64,000 nucleotides of DNA. Source: DASPKX01 sp035627835 (lineage in GTDB: Bacteria > Verrucomicrobiota > Verrucomicrobiia > Limisphaerales > SXQI01). Each line of letters opens with the position of its first letter. Positions within the stretch are counted from its first letter, which is position 1. The stretch covers positions 1 through 64,000 of the forward strand of contig DASPKX010000050.1 of assembly GCA_035627835.1 (NCBI GenBank). The letters are read 5' to 3'. This document shows positions 54,272-62,183 of the stretch, piece by piece. Both the position numbers and the translations under genes were made by a program. Under the pieces are notes generated by a model. It saw only the letters and a program-made list of their open reading frames with translations, had not been told where the DNA came from and ran no database searches.

Positions 54272-54307
54272 CAGCAGATTCAGTCGCCTGAATCTGCTGC
54301 TTTTTTT
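54272..54307. terminator. Intrinsic terminator between fba and the GxxExxY unit
   Basis: CAGCAGATTCAG and CTGAATCTGCTG with TCGC loop (54272-54299), followed on the plus strand by seven T (54301-54307) and on the minus strand by TTTCCTTTTA. It could serve fba, whose stop is at 54346, read on the minus strand. Lies inside the inverted-repeat unit. Confidence 0.8.
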
Positions 54308-54345
54308 GTGATCTTTGTGCTCTTTTGTGGCTACTCTGCTTTGTC

Positions 54346-55311
54346 TTAGTCGAAGGCGTGCCCTGCGCAGCAGAGGACGTTGCGCACCTTGTGGCGCACG
54401 AGTTCTTTCACGCGAGTGCGGGCTGGGGCCAAGTACTTGCGAGGATCGAATTCCTTGGTGTTGCTCATCAGCACCTTGCGGATGGCAGCCGTGAAAGCGA
54501 GGCGCAAGTCGGTGTCGATGTTGACCTTCGTGCAGCCAGTGCGGCGCGCGATTTCGATATCCGCTTCCGGCACGCCAGCGGTTTCTTCACCCAAGTCGCC
54601 GCCGTATTTATTGATCTCCTGGCAGATGTCCTTAGGCACGCTGGAAGCTCCGTGCAACACCAGTGGGTAATCACCGAGGCCAGCATCCATCAACGCTTTC
54701 TTGATCGATTTCAAACGCTCCAGGTCCAGGTGCTGCTCGCCCTTGAACTTGTAAGCGCCGTGGGAGTTGCCGATCGCAACTGCGAGGGAGTCCACGCCCG
54801 TTTGCTTCACGAAATCAACGGCCTCCTCAGGGTGAGTGTAAACCCCGCCCTTGGAGAAATGACCGCCTTCTTCACCTTCATCGAACTGCGCGCCGACCAG
54901 CTGGCCCAGCTCGCCTTCCACGACGCAGTTGTGCTTGTGCGCGTAATCAACGACGCGTTTGCACAGCTCAACGTTCTTCTCGAAAGGCAGATGGCTGCCG
55001 TCGATCATGACTGAGGTGAAGCCTTCATCGATGCACTCTTTGCACAACTCGAAGGTGTCGCCATGATCCAAATGAACGGCGATAGGAATGTGAGAGAGGC
55101 TGACCGCTGCTTCGATGAGCTTCTTAAGGTAAACAGGGTTGGCGTATTGGCGGGCGCCCTTAGAAATCTGCAGCATGACTGGAGCTTTTTCCTCTTCGCA
55201 AGCCTCGATGATGGCTTGAAGAAGCTCCATGTTGTTCACGTTGAATGCGCCGAGCGCATACTTGCCCTTAAGGGCTTTCGCGAACAGGTCTTTGGTGTGT
55301 GTCAGTGGCAT
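54346..55311 (-). CDS. fba: Fructose-bisphosphate aldolase, class II
   Basis: 321 residues. Zinc-dependent cleavage or condensation of fructose-1,6-bisphosphate. Motifs: GAFNVNNMELLQAIIEACEE, VHLDHGDTFE (D and metal His), EGELGQLVGAQFDEGEEG, AVAIGNSHGAYKFKG (metal His), PLVLHGASSVP (metal His) and KVNIDTDLRLAF. The Tyr/Gly-type insert between is short, in line with class IIA/B of bacteria. With pckG in this window it would serve gluconeogenesis. Confidence 0.96.
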   Translation of the reverse strand: MPLTHTKDLFAKALKGKYALGAFNVNNMELLQAIIEACEEEKAPVMLQISKGARQYANPVYLKKLIEAAVSLSHIPIAVHLDHGDTFELCKECIDEGFTSVMIDGSHLPFEKNVELCKRVVDYAHKHNCVVEGELGQLVGAQFDEGEEGGHFSKGGVYTHPEEAVDFVKQTGVDSLAVAIGNSHGAYKFKGEQHLDLERLKSIKKALMDAGLGDYPLVLHGASSVPKDICQEINKYGGDLGEETAGVPEADIEIARRTGCTKVNIDTDLRLAFTAAIRKVLMSNTKEFDPRKYLAPARTRVKELVRHKVRNVLCCAGHAFD

Positions 55312-55537
55312 AAAAGATAATCAAATTAGCACAACAGGCGGCGCATCCTAGTGGCCGACCCCCGGAAAGAAAACGAAAATTTTTGCGCGGTTTCGACAGT
55401 GGTTTTGCTGCCGGTAAAGGCTGGGCAACGCTGGCGCAATGTGCGCGTTGCACGCAGTTTTCGCCCAACGCTTTGCGCCCCTGAGAAGGGATTTGGTTGG
55501 CCCGGCAACTGCTTGCCTGATATTGCATTCCTGACTC

Positions 55538-56929
55538 ATGGATCGCCGTCCCTTTTACGACGAACGCGCCGCTGCCCGCCCGCGGGAGCTGGACCGTGGG
55601 TATCACCGGCTGCTTGAGCACTACTATGCTTCGATCATTCCACAAGGGATGAAGGTCCTGGAGGTGGGCTGCGGGATCGGCGACTTGCTCCAGTATCTGA
55701 AACCGAGCCGCGGCGTTGGCGTCGATTTCAGCCCCCGCATGATTGAGTTGGCTCGCGCCAGGAATCCAGAGTTGGAGTTCAGCTGTGCCGACGCCCACAG
55801 TTTTGAGTGCTCGGAGCAGTTTGATTACATCGTGCTTTCGGACCTCGTCAACGATGTCGCGGACGTGCAGGCGCTTTTAACGAACCTCCGAAAGTGCAGC
55901 CACTCACGAACGCGGCTGGTGCTGAACTTTTTCAATAACCTGTGGCGGCCGGGATTACAGTTCGCGGAGGCGGTCGGGTGGAAGGCGCCCACAAAGCTCC
56001 AGAGCTGGCTTTCCAATGTGGACATGCAGAACCTGCTGCATCTGGCCGGTTGGGAAGTGATCACCACGGAAACGCGCATTCTCTGGCCTTCAACGACCCC
56101 GTTCATTGGAACGCTGTTCAACCGCTGGTTAGCCCCGATCCTTTGGCCTTTAAACTTGACCGTTTTTCAGGTCGCCCGCCTTGCGCCTGACTCAACACTG
56201 TCTCGAAAGGACTTCAGTTGCACCGTGGTTGTGCCAGCGCGCAATGAAGCAGGGAACATTGAGGCAGCGGTGCTGCGCACACCGGAGATGGGCAAAGGTG
56301 TGGAGTTGATCTTCATCGAGGGGCACTCGAAGGATAATACCTGGGCGGAGATTCTTCGCGTGCAAGCGAAGTATCCACACAAGAAGATCGTTGCGCTAAA
56401 ACAGCAATCGAAAGGCAAGGGCGGGGCCGTGCGTGAAGCCTTCGCGCAAGCCACAGGCGAGTTGTTGTTCATTCTGGATGCGGATCTGACGATGCCCCCT
56501 GAACAGCTGCCGAAATTCTACGAGGCAGCCAGCTCAGGCAAGGGTGAGTTCATCAATGGTGTGCGGCTCGTCTACCCCATGGAAGAGGAAGCGATGCAGT
56601 TCCTGAACATGATCGCGAATAAAACCTTCGGCATTTTGTTCAGTTGGCTGATGGGACAACCGGTGAAGGACACGCTTTGCGGAACGAAGGTTTTATTGCG
56701 TGAGGACTACGAAAAGATTGCGCGCAACCGCTCCTATTTCGGCGACTTCGATCCTTTCGGCGATTTCGATCTCCTCTTTGGTGCATCGAAGCTGAATCTA
56801 AAAATTATCGACATGCCGATTCGTTACGCCGCGCGCACTTACGGGGAAACGAACATTCATCGCTGGAGCCATGGGTGGCTGCTTTTGCGAATGGTGATCT
56901 TCGCCGCCAAGCGGCTGAAGTTTATTTGA
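55538..56929 (+). CDS. Fusion of a SAM methyltransferase and a GT2 (dolichol-phosphate-mannose-type) glycosyltransferase
   Basis: 463 residues. The N-terminal half (1-200) is a class I methyltransferase with motif I VLEVGCGIGDLL (40-51), followed by GVDFSPRMIELARA. A segment around LAPILWPLNLTVFQVARLAP links to the GT2 domain (from about 226): CTVVVPARNEAGNIEAAV, IFIEGHSKDNTWAEI, LFILDADLTMPPEQLP, and DTLCGTKVLLREDY. Both domains look active. The next gene, another methyltransferase, begins after 3 nt. Probably lipid or polyprenol glycosylation. Confidence 0.9.
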   Translation: MDRRPFYDERAAARPRELDRGYHRLLEHYYASIIPQGMKVLEVGCGIGDLLQYLKPSRGVGVDFSPRMIELARARNPELEFSCADAHSFECSEQFDYIVLSDLVNDVADVQALLTNLRKCSHSRTRLVLNFFNNLWRPGLQFAEAVGWKAPTKLQSWLSNVDMQNLLHLAGWEVITTETRILWPSTTPFIGTLFNRWLAPILWPLNLTVFQVARLAPDSTLSRKDFSCTVVVPARNEAGNIEAAVLRTPEMGKGVELIFIEGHSKDNTWAEILRVQAKYPHKKIVALKQQSKGKGGAVREAFAQATGELLFILDADLTMPPEQLPKFYEAASSGKGEFINGVRLVYPMEEEAMQFLNMIANKTFGILFSWLMGQPVKDTLCGTKVLLREDYEKIARNRSYFGDFDPFGDFDLLFGASKLNLKIIDMPIRYAARTYGETNIHRWSHGWLLLRMVIFAAKRLKFI

Positions 56930-56932
56930 GGC

Positions 56933-57676
56933 ATGGAAAAGCCGCTCGATCAGCATCAGGTCGAGATTCTCAGGAACAAAACTGCCTGGGAAAATAAGCC
57001 AATTCTCCGCGAACTGTATGCGGCCTTTTACGAGCGAATTGCCCGCTGGATTGACCCTGCGGTTCCCGGAGGGATTGTGGAACTCGGCTCGGGCATCGGT
57101 AACCTGAAGGCAACGCGAGCCAATGTTATCGCCACAGATCTGTTTCCGAACCCCTGGCTCGACCTGGTCTGCGATGCGTACGAACTGCCCTTTGCTGACG
57201 AGTCGTTGTCGCACCTCGTTTTATTTGACGTCTTCCATCACCTCGAACATCCGCTCGCATTTTTTGAAGAGGCGCTGAGAGCGCTGGGGAATGGAGGCAG
57301 GGTTCTCTTGTTTGAGCCCTACATCAGCGCTGCCAGCTATCCCGCTTATGGATGGGCGCACCATGAGCCGATAGGGTGGGGGAACCAGATCGATTTCTCC
57401 AGAAAGCGTCCGGGACGAAGCCGTTATTACGCCGCACAAGGGAACGCCACCCGCCTCTTCTTTCGCGGAGAGTTGCGCGACATTGACGGCTTCAAGCTGC
57501 TGCACAAACAAGCATTCGCCAGCTTTGCCTATCTGCTGAGTGGCGGGTTCAGCAAGCCCGCGCTTTATCCGGCACCATTGAAGCCGCTGCTCGTCGCCGC
57601 CGACTCCGCCTTGTCTCTGGTTCCCCCGATCTTTGGAGCGCGTTGCCTGGTCGTTCTCCAGAAGGTCGCGGCTTAA
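56933..57676 (+). CDS. Class I SAM-dependent methyltransferase
   Basis: 247 residues. Motif I GGIVELGSGIGNLKATRA, then NVIATDLFPNPWLDLVCDAYELPFADESLSHLVLFDVFHHLEHPLAFFEEALRALGNGGRVLLFEPY: this is the Methyltransf_11 pattern. The C-terminal part (YYAAQGNATRLFFRGELRDIDG) and GGFSKPALYPAPLKPLLVAADSAL are family-specific. Together with the preceding fusion it forms a two-gene unit. Convergent 4-nt overlap with the aldo-keto reductase gene. Confidence 0.9.
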   Translation: MEKPLDQHQVEILRNKTAWENKPILRELYAAFYERIARWIDPAVPGGIVELGSGIGNLKATRANVIATDLFPNPWLDLVCDAYELPFADESLSHLVLFDVFHHLEHPLAFFEEALRALGNGGRVLLFEPYISAASYPAYGWAHHEPIGWGNQIDFSRKRPGRSRYYAAQGNATRLFFRGELRDIDGFKLLHKQAFASFAYLLSGGFSKPALYPAPLKPLLVAADSALSLVPPIFGARCLVVLQKVAA

Positions 57677-58587
57677 GCAGCTTGATCGAGCCCCAGCCAA
57701 TGCGGGTTTTGCACCGTGCCATCGAAGTCGGTTGTTGTCTTGAATTGTTCGAACTCACCTTGGCGCGCAAACGGAGCGGAGCGTGCCAACATTGAATCTA
57801 CCTGTTCCTTGTTCAATGGCTTGAACGTGTTCACTGCTTCAAACGCTTGATCCAGATACTGCGGTTTGTCGATGCCCGTGATCACCGTCGAGGTTGGCAA
57901 ATTAAGCGCGTAATGCAGGCATTCAATCGCGGTAAGCGCTTTGGCCTTTTGAACGATGGCGCCAGCTCCCAACGGCTTCATTCCCAAAACGCCAATGTTG
58001 TCCTTCAGCAGTTCTGGAAGCACCAATTTCTCGAAGCTCCGGAAATGCGCGTCCATAACATTGAGGGGCATCTGCACAGCGTCAAATGTGAAGCCGATTT
58101 GCCGCGCGCGCTCGAGCATGGCCAGGTGAAAAACGGGATCTTTGTGGCCAGTAAAACCGATGTGGCGAATTTTGCCTGCGCGTTGGGCCTCGATGACCGC
58201 GTCGAAAGCGCCTCCTTTGCGGAAGACCCGCTCAGGATCCTCGGGGCGAATCATCTCGTGAAACTGCATCAAATCAATCCGGTCCGTTTGGAGGCGCTTG
58301 AGACAATCGTTGATCTGATTCGTGGCCGCCTTGTGCGTCTGGCCATCGATTTTGGTCATCAAATAGACCTTGTCCCGGTAGCCATCGCGCAAAGCGTTGC
58401 CCATCCAAACTTCGGATTTGCCGTCGTGGTAGTCCCAGCAATTGTCCATGAAGGTGATGCCGCCGTCGATCGCCTTGCGGACAACACGGATGCACTCCTG
58501 CTCCGAAGATAAATCACCCAGGTGATACCCACCCAATCCAATAGCTGAGACTCGTTCCCCTGTTCGCCCCAATGTCCGGTAAATCAT
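57673..58587 (-). CDS. Aldo/keto reductase
   Basis: 304 residues, TIM barrel using NADPH. Catalytic tetrad by eye: Asp in TFMDNCWDYHDGKSE, Tyr in the same stretch (WDYHDG), Lys in LMTKIDG and His in LMQFHEMI. The cofactor loop GMKPLGAGAIVQKA follows and the C-terminus is short. Substrate unknown. Single gene, with an ATG start at 58587. Confidence 0.93.
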   Translation of the reverse strand: MIYRTLGRTGERVSAIGLGGYHLGDLSSEQECIRVVRKAIDGGITFMDNCWDYHDGKSEVWMGNALRDGYRDKVYLMTKIDGQTHKAATNQINDCLKRLQTDRIDLMQFHEMIRPEDPERVFRKGGAFDAVIEAQRAGKIRHIGFTGHKDPVFHLAMLERARQIGFTFDAVQMPLNVMDAHFRSFEKLVLPELLKDNIGVLGMKPLGAGAIVQKAKALTAIECLHYALNLPTSTVITGIDKPQYLDQAFEAVNTFKPLNKEQVDSMLARSAPFARQGEFEQFKTTTDFDGTVQNPHWLGLDQAA

Positions 58588-58654
58588 TTCTCCTCCTCTG
58601 GTTACTCTCCCATTTCAGGAGGCGGCGTCAATCGGCGGAGAATGGTAGGTCGAC

Positions 58655-60556
58655 TTAGCGATCGGGCGGCCGCTCAGTGGTGTCGAAGGTGATCTGCGGC
58701 AGGTATTCGCCTTTGAACTCACGAGACCACCAGGCTCCGGTTTTCTGGCGCTCGTCCCGGTTCGTGAAGCGATACTCCCACAGCTGCGCTCTAATGAACC
58801 TGGGCGGTGAGTTCGGGAAAGGATTCCTGGCCAGAAGACGTGTCACTGTGGGCTCGTTTTGCAAAAGGCGGGCGCAGAAGTTAATGAACCAGGGGCTTTG
58901 ATCAAAGGGCCCCAGCGCCGCAAACCACATCTGCCAATCAAGCCGCGGCATGTGCGGGCCGATTTGCGGTGGGGCTTGCTTCGGATCGCCCGGCTTAAAA
59001 CGAAATTCGTATGGATGCCAGGACTCGCCGTCCATGCTTCCTTCCACGATGATCTCGGCGCGTTCGGTGGTCATATTCGCGAACAAGCCGTAGGCGTTGA
59101 TGCTGCGAAACGCGGCCATGCGGCTATAAACGTTCACTATCGGGTCCGGCCAGCGGGGGTTGATTCGCAGCACAAGCAGCAACTGAACTGCCGACATGAA
59201 GAGCACGACTATTATTAGCCCCGTGCGTGCAAACAAGAGCAGCCACCATTGCGCAGGGTGGTTCCGGGGGATCGCTGGCGCCGCCACCCCTTTTTCTTCC
59301 ATAGCCGGACGCTTCCTGAGAGCAGCCACACCACGCTTGAACACGGCCTTGCCCCGCAGCATCCACTCGTCATCAAGCAACGGGATGCAAAGCACGATGG
59401 TCAGCAGATTGAAGAATCCATAATTGCCCGTCAGCAAAATGCCAGCCTGCAAGCCAACGAAACCCAGGGCCGCAAACAAGCGCGCGCGCCGCCCCACGAA
59501 GATCAGGAACGGCAAAGCAAGTTCGATGATGTGCATCCCAGCCACGAACGCGGCGTTAAACCACCCCGGCAGTTGATGCGCATGCCAGGCCAGCGGAGTG
59601 GGGAGCGGCTGCGTGTGATAGTGATAGTCAAGGGCTGTTAGAAACCACCACGTTTCATCGCCGCTTAGCAGCTTGACGCATCCCGACTCGAACATGAGCC
59701 GGAACATCAGCCATCTATAAAGCCAGATCACAGCGCGAGAAGGCGGACCTGAGTTCGTCAGCCACAGTCTCCAGCGCGGTAGAAAGATCGCTAACAAGCC
59801 TGCTTCCAGAAGGCAATTGTCCCACTGAAAACTGAGGAACACCCCGCCAGCCACCGTTAGTGATAAGTACAAAACCCAGAGCGCAATTAAACAAAGCCAC
59901 GGCGCAAAGCCCATAACGAGCGCCAGCGAAACGATCACACCAACCCAGCATTGGGCGGAAATAAACTGATCGCTGGTATTCCATAAGCAGAGCGTCGGCA
60001 CATCGACGAAGCTCAACGCAGAACCTTGAGACAACCCTTCTGCAACGGGGACAATGCCCGCGGAGCCGATCAATCCGGGTAACTGCGCGCCCAGCGACCA
60101 GAATGCCGCCAGATAAATTAGGCCCAACCCTCGCAGAAAGATTTCGCTGACTAAATTGTAGACCGCAAGCCTCCGGGGAATGAATGCTCGCGTGAGCATT
60201 GAGATAACCATTCGATTGCGTGCGATCAGGCCGTAGGCCGCTTCGGAAACGGGAGCGAAGCCGGGCGCCCATTCATAAGCCCAGTCGAGGGCTGTCTCGC
60301 CAATGAGCGCGAGCAGTCGGTAAACGGCTTTGGCCCCATGATGAACCGTTCCATTCACCTCGATGAGATGGAACGCTTTTTGAAGATCCGCTAAGGCGAT
60401 TTCGGGGAACCGGTCCTGAACGCGCTCATCCTGCAGCTGAAGAAACTCGACCTGGCTCGCTGCCTTCTGCTTCCAGATATCCACCCATCTCCCGCAGAAA
60501 CGGCATTCCCCATCATAGATGGCTACCGGCGCCCCTGGCGGCGAACTCACACGCAT
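58655..60556 (-). CDS. DCC thiol-disulfide domain fused to lipase maturation factor (LMF1-like) membrane protein
   Basis: 633 residues. Residues 1-125: DCC/DUF393 thioredoxin-like domain with VAIYDGECRFCGRWV, that is D15-G-E-C18-x2-C21, a redox pair. From about 150 an LMF1-like region: several membrane helices (SEIFLRGLGLIYLAAFWSLG; GVIVSLALVMGFAPWLCLIALWVLYLSLTVAGG), FLSFQWDNCLLEAGLLAIFLPRW, and FRLMFESGCVKLLSGDETWW, motifs of the lipase maturation factor family, ending in a soluble C-domain (RAEIIVEGSMDGESWHPYEFRF). Animal LMF1 helps lipases fold in the ER; the bacterial role is unknown. Confidence 0.9.
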   Translation of the reverse strand: MRVSSPPGAPVAIYDGECRFCGRWVDIWKQKAASQVEFLQLQDERVQDRFPEIALADLQKAFHLIEVNGTVHHGAKAVYRLLALIGETALDWAYEWAPGFAPVSEAAYGLIARNRMVISMLTRAFIPRRLAVYNLVSEIFLRGLGLIYLAAFWSLGAQLPGLIGSAGIVPVAEGLSQGSALSFVDVPTLCLWNTSDQFISAQCWVGVIVSLALVMGFAPWLCLIALWVLYLSLTVAGGVFLSFQWDNCLLEAGLLAIFLPRWRLWLTNSGPPSRAVIWLYRWLMFRLMFESGCVKLLSGDETWWFLTALDYHYHTQPLPTPLAWHAHQLPGWFNAAFVAGMHIIELALPFLIFVGRRARLFAALGFVGLQAGILLTGNYGFFNLLTIVLCIPLLDDEWMLRGKAVFKRGVAALRKRPAMEEKGVAAPAIPRNHPAQWWLLLFARTGLIIVVLFMSAVQLLLVLRINPRWPDPIVNVYSRMAAFRSINAYGLFANMTTERAEIIVEGSMDGESWHPYEFRFKPGDPKQAPPQIGPHMPRLDWQMWFAALGPFDQSPWFINFCARLLQNEPTVTRLLARNPFPNSPPRFIRAQLWEYRFTNRDERQKTGAWWSREFKGEYLPQITFDTTERPPDR

Positions 60557-60669
60557 GCGCTAATATGCAGCGTCCTTAATGGAAGCGTCGAGAGGGGCAG
60601 GGGATTGGCTGAACGCGCAAGGCAAGGGAGTAACTTGCCCGTGGCGGATCACCGCTAATCGCACTTCAG

Positions 60670-61305
60670 CTAAGGAGCCACGATGCCATGGCGCACCGCG
60701 AAACGGACAAGCTCTGTTTGTGATTTGGCGCCGATCTTTCGCATGAGATTTGCTCGGTGAGTTTCAGCTGTGCGCCGACTGATGAACAGGACACTCGCAA
60801 TCTGGCTCGCGGACTTCCCTTCCGCCGCAAGCCGGACCACTTCACGCTCGCGCGCCGTTAAGTTGTCCCACGGAATTCCGCGAGTGAGGTCCTTGTGCAC
60901 TACAGCTCGGAGGGCGCAAGCCTTAAGACGAGCGCTCAAGAAGGACTCCCCTCGTGCAACCGCGGCAATCCCTGCTAGAAGCGTCGCTGGCTCATCCTGC
61001 TTCAACACATATCCCAAGGCGCCTGCTCGCAGCGTTTCGGTCACGTAGGTGTCATCCGCTTGAGAAGAAAGGACAAGGGCGTGACCTTTTGCTTCCCTTA
61101 CCGTCCGGAGGACTTCCACTCCGCGCGCGTTTGGCAGGGCAGCCTCGGTGATCACCAAATCCGGCATGTGCTTATAAAAGGCTGCGATTCCTTCGGCTCC
61201 GTCTCCAACATCTGCAACGAATTGTATCTGCGTGTGATCCAGGAGGAGACGCATGGTCGCTTTGCGAATCAACACGTGGGGTTCAATATAGATGGCTGTG
61301 ATCAT
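60670..61305 (-). CDS. NarL/LuxR-type response regulator with atypical receiver
   Basis: 211 residues. N-terminal receiver: AIYIEPHVLIRKATMRLLL, PDLVITEAALPNARGVEVLRTV, then LVLSSQADD and GYVLKQDEPATLLAGI. The phosphoacceptor Asp is Glu54 here (PDLVITE), and the acidic pair reads I-E instead of D-D. The Lys in VLKQDE and Ser in LSSQ are kept. The C-terminal HTH (LTAREREVVRLAAEGKSASQIASVLFISRRTAETHRANLMRKIG) is canonical. No histidine kinase is next to it. It may act as a constitutively 'on', phosphorylation-independent regulator. Confidence 0.92.
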   Translation of the reverse strand: MITAIYIEPHVLIRKATMRLLLDHTQIQFVADVGDGAEGIAAFYKHMPDLVITEAALPNARGVEVLRTVREAKGHALVLSSQADDTYVTETLRAGALGYVLKQDEPATLLAGIAAVARGESFLSARLKACALRAVVHKDLTRGIPWDNLTAREREVVRLAAEGKSASQIASVLFISRRTAETHRANLMRKIGAKSQTELVRFAVRHGIVAP

Positions 61306-61497
61306 TCATGTTGCGCAAGTCTTGAGTCGAGGAGCGTCCGGGCATGACGCAGCGCAACAAAAAAGATGAGGAACAAGGATACTGTGCTCTTCTATTGATG
61401 GTAGCGCAATGACGAATAACCTGATGGTCTCGAACGTCGGGTCGTGCCGCTTTGGCATCGGCTTCCCTGCGATAACTCGCTTAACAATGCAGAGGTT

Positions 61498-61639
61498 AAC
61501 TTACGCTGTGCAGGATCTGTGTAGAACACCGACTGAGGCCCGGATCGCCTGCCATCCGTAGCTCTTCTAGGCAGTCCTCCTGCGCGCGGGCGCTCTGCAG
61601 ACACCATCCTTCGCACTCAATCTTCCGGGTTCGGAGCGT
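61498..61639. repeat. 140-bp palindrome-rich direct repeat, copy 1
   Basis: TGCAGGATCTGTGTAGAACA through GCCATCCGTAGCTC and ACACCATCCTTCGC to GGGTTCGGAGCG recurs at 61856-62001 in the same order and orientation. This copy is the more eroded: it lacks the right arm of the terminal palindrome, and its GIY-YIG start (read on minus) is broken. The preceding 61306-61497 stretch contains nothing recognisable. Confidence 0.7.
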
Positions 61640-61640
61640 G

Positions 61641-61926
61641 TCACGGTCGCAGGAGGTGGCGGTTGGCGAAGGAATGGCCGGAACCACTCTTCAGATAGTG
61701 CTCGAAATCTTGAGCTTGTTTCATGGTCTCAAAAGCCCCGTAAAACTTTAGCTTCCACGGAGCAAACCTGGCGGTGTGAGCACAGCGTTGGGCATTATGA
61801 TCTGCGACACGCTCTTTGAGATCGGAAGTGTGCCCCCCGGTAGGTTTCCGCAGGGGTATTGATGCTCTGCAAGATGTAAGCGTAGAACGTCCGATAGGCC
61901 TTCTTGGATGGCCGGCCATCCGTAGC
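61641..61926 (-). pseudogene. GIY-YIG endonuclease, frameshifted
   Basis: Read on the minus strand, one frame gives RTFYAYILQSINTPAETYRG; the next frame gives HTSDLKERVADHNAQRCAHT and then the rest, ending FEHYLKSGSGHSFANRHLL. Joined, they form a GIY-YIG nuclease (Y-x-Y, Y-x-G, the Arg in DLKERV, the Glu in FEHYLK). The break falls on six C (61833-61838 on plus); removal of one base would restore the frame. Upstream, no proper start codon is seen: a TGA closes the frame at 61929. It may be a decayed gene, a programmed slip or a sequencing error. The start lies in repeat copy 2. Confidence 0.72.
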
Positions 61927-62001
61927 TCAGCTACGGGCGGTCCTCTTTTGCGGGGACGCTACGGAGGACACCATCCTTCGCTCCAAACCCTGAAGGGTTC
62001 G
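61856..62001. repeat. 140-bp palindrome-rich direct repeat, copy 2
   Basis: Same sequence class as 61498-61639, better preserved. It contains perfect palindromes GGATGGCCGGCCATCC (61906-61921), CGTAGCT-C-AGCTACG (61921-61935), and the left arm and loop of the one at 61970-62015. The GIY-YIG remnant begins inside it and runs to copy 1. Confidence 0.72.
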
Positions 62002-62015
62002 GAGCGAAGGATGGT
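61970..62015. repeat. Perfect 15-bp-arm palindrome abutting tRNA-Ala
   Basis: ACCATCCTTCGCTCC (61970-61984) and GGAGCGAAGGATGGT (62001-62015) around a loop that itself contains AACCCT/AGGGTT. The last four bases of the right arm are the complement of the tRNA's 3' A-CCA, so the palindrome and tRNA gene share four base pairs. On the minus strand it would form a large stem right at the mature 3' end. Confidence 0.8.
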
Positions 62016-62087
62016 GGAGCCGAGGGGATTCGAACCCCTGACCCCCACAATGCCATTGTGGTGCTCTACCAACTGAGCTACGACCCC
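62012..62087 (-). tRNA. tRNA-Ala (anticodon GGC)
   Basis: Read on minus: acceptor GGGGTCG (62087-62081) with CGGCTCC, discriminator A and an encoded CCA (62014-62012). D arm GCTCAGTTGGTAGAGC, anticodon stem CCACA/TGTGG with loop ATGGCAT (anticodon GGC, decoding GCC/GCU), T arm GGGGTTCGAATCCCC. Open frames across it that read like 'VEPRGFEPLTP' are translations of tRNA. Confidence 0.97.
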
Positions 62088-62183
62088 ATCCGAAAGGCGC
62101 GTTGAATGTAATTCCGCGCCTCACGTTGTCAAACACCGTTTGTGTTTTGATTTCCCACCATCGTTTCTGCAATCTCATCGCCG

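Larger units (their letters stand above)
53804..54331. mobile_element. Inverted-repeat-bounded unit carrying a GxxExxY gene
   Basis: The left end starts GCCACAAAGAACACAAAATC (53804). The right end, read on the minus strand, starts GCCACAAAAGAGCACAAAGATC (54331 to about 54309). The two match at most positions, in opposite orientation, and enclose the GxxExxY gene and a terminator hairpin in about 530 bp. Such 'CCACAAAGAACACAAAG' words are a recurrent sight around GxxExxY genes; that is from general knowledge, and mobility is inferred. Confidence 0.5.

Noticed and set aside
55312..55537. Possible small gene or regulatory RNA between fba and the methyltransferase-GT2 gene
   Set aside because: Several short frames exist but none has an RBS or recognisable text, and no clear terminator-promoter pair defines an RNA.
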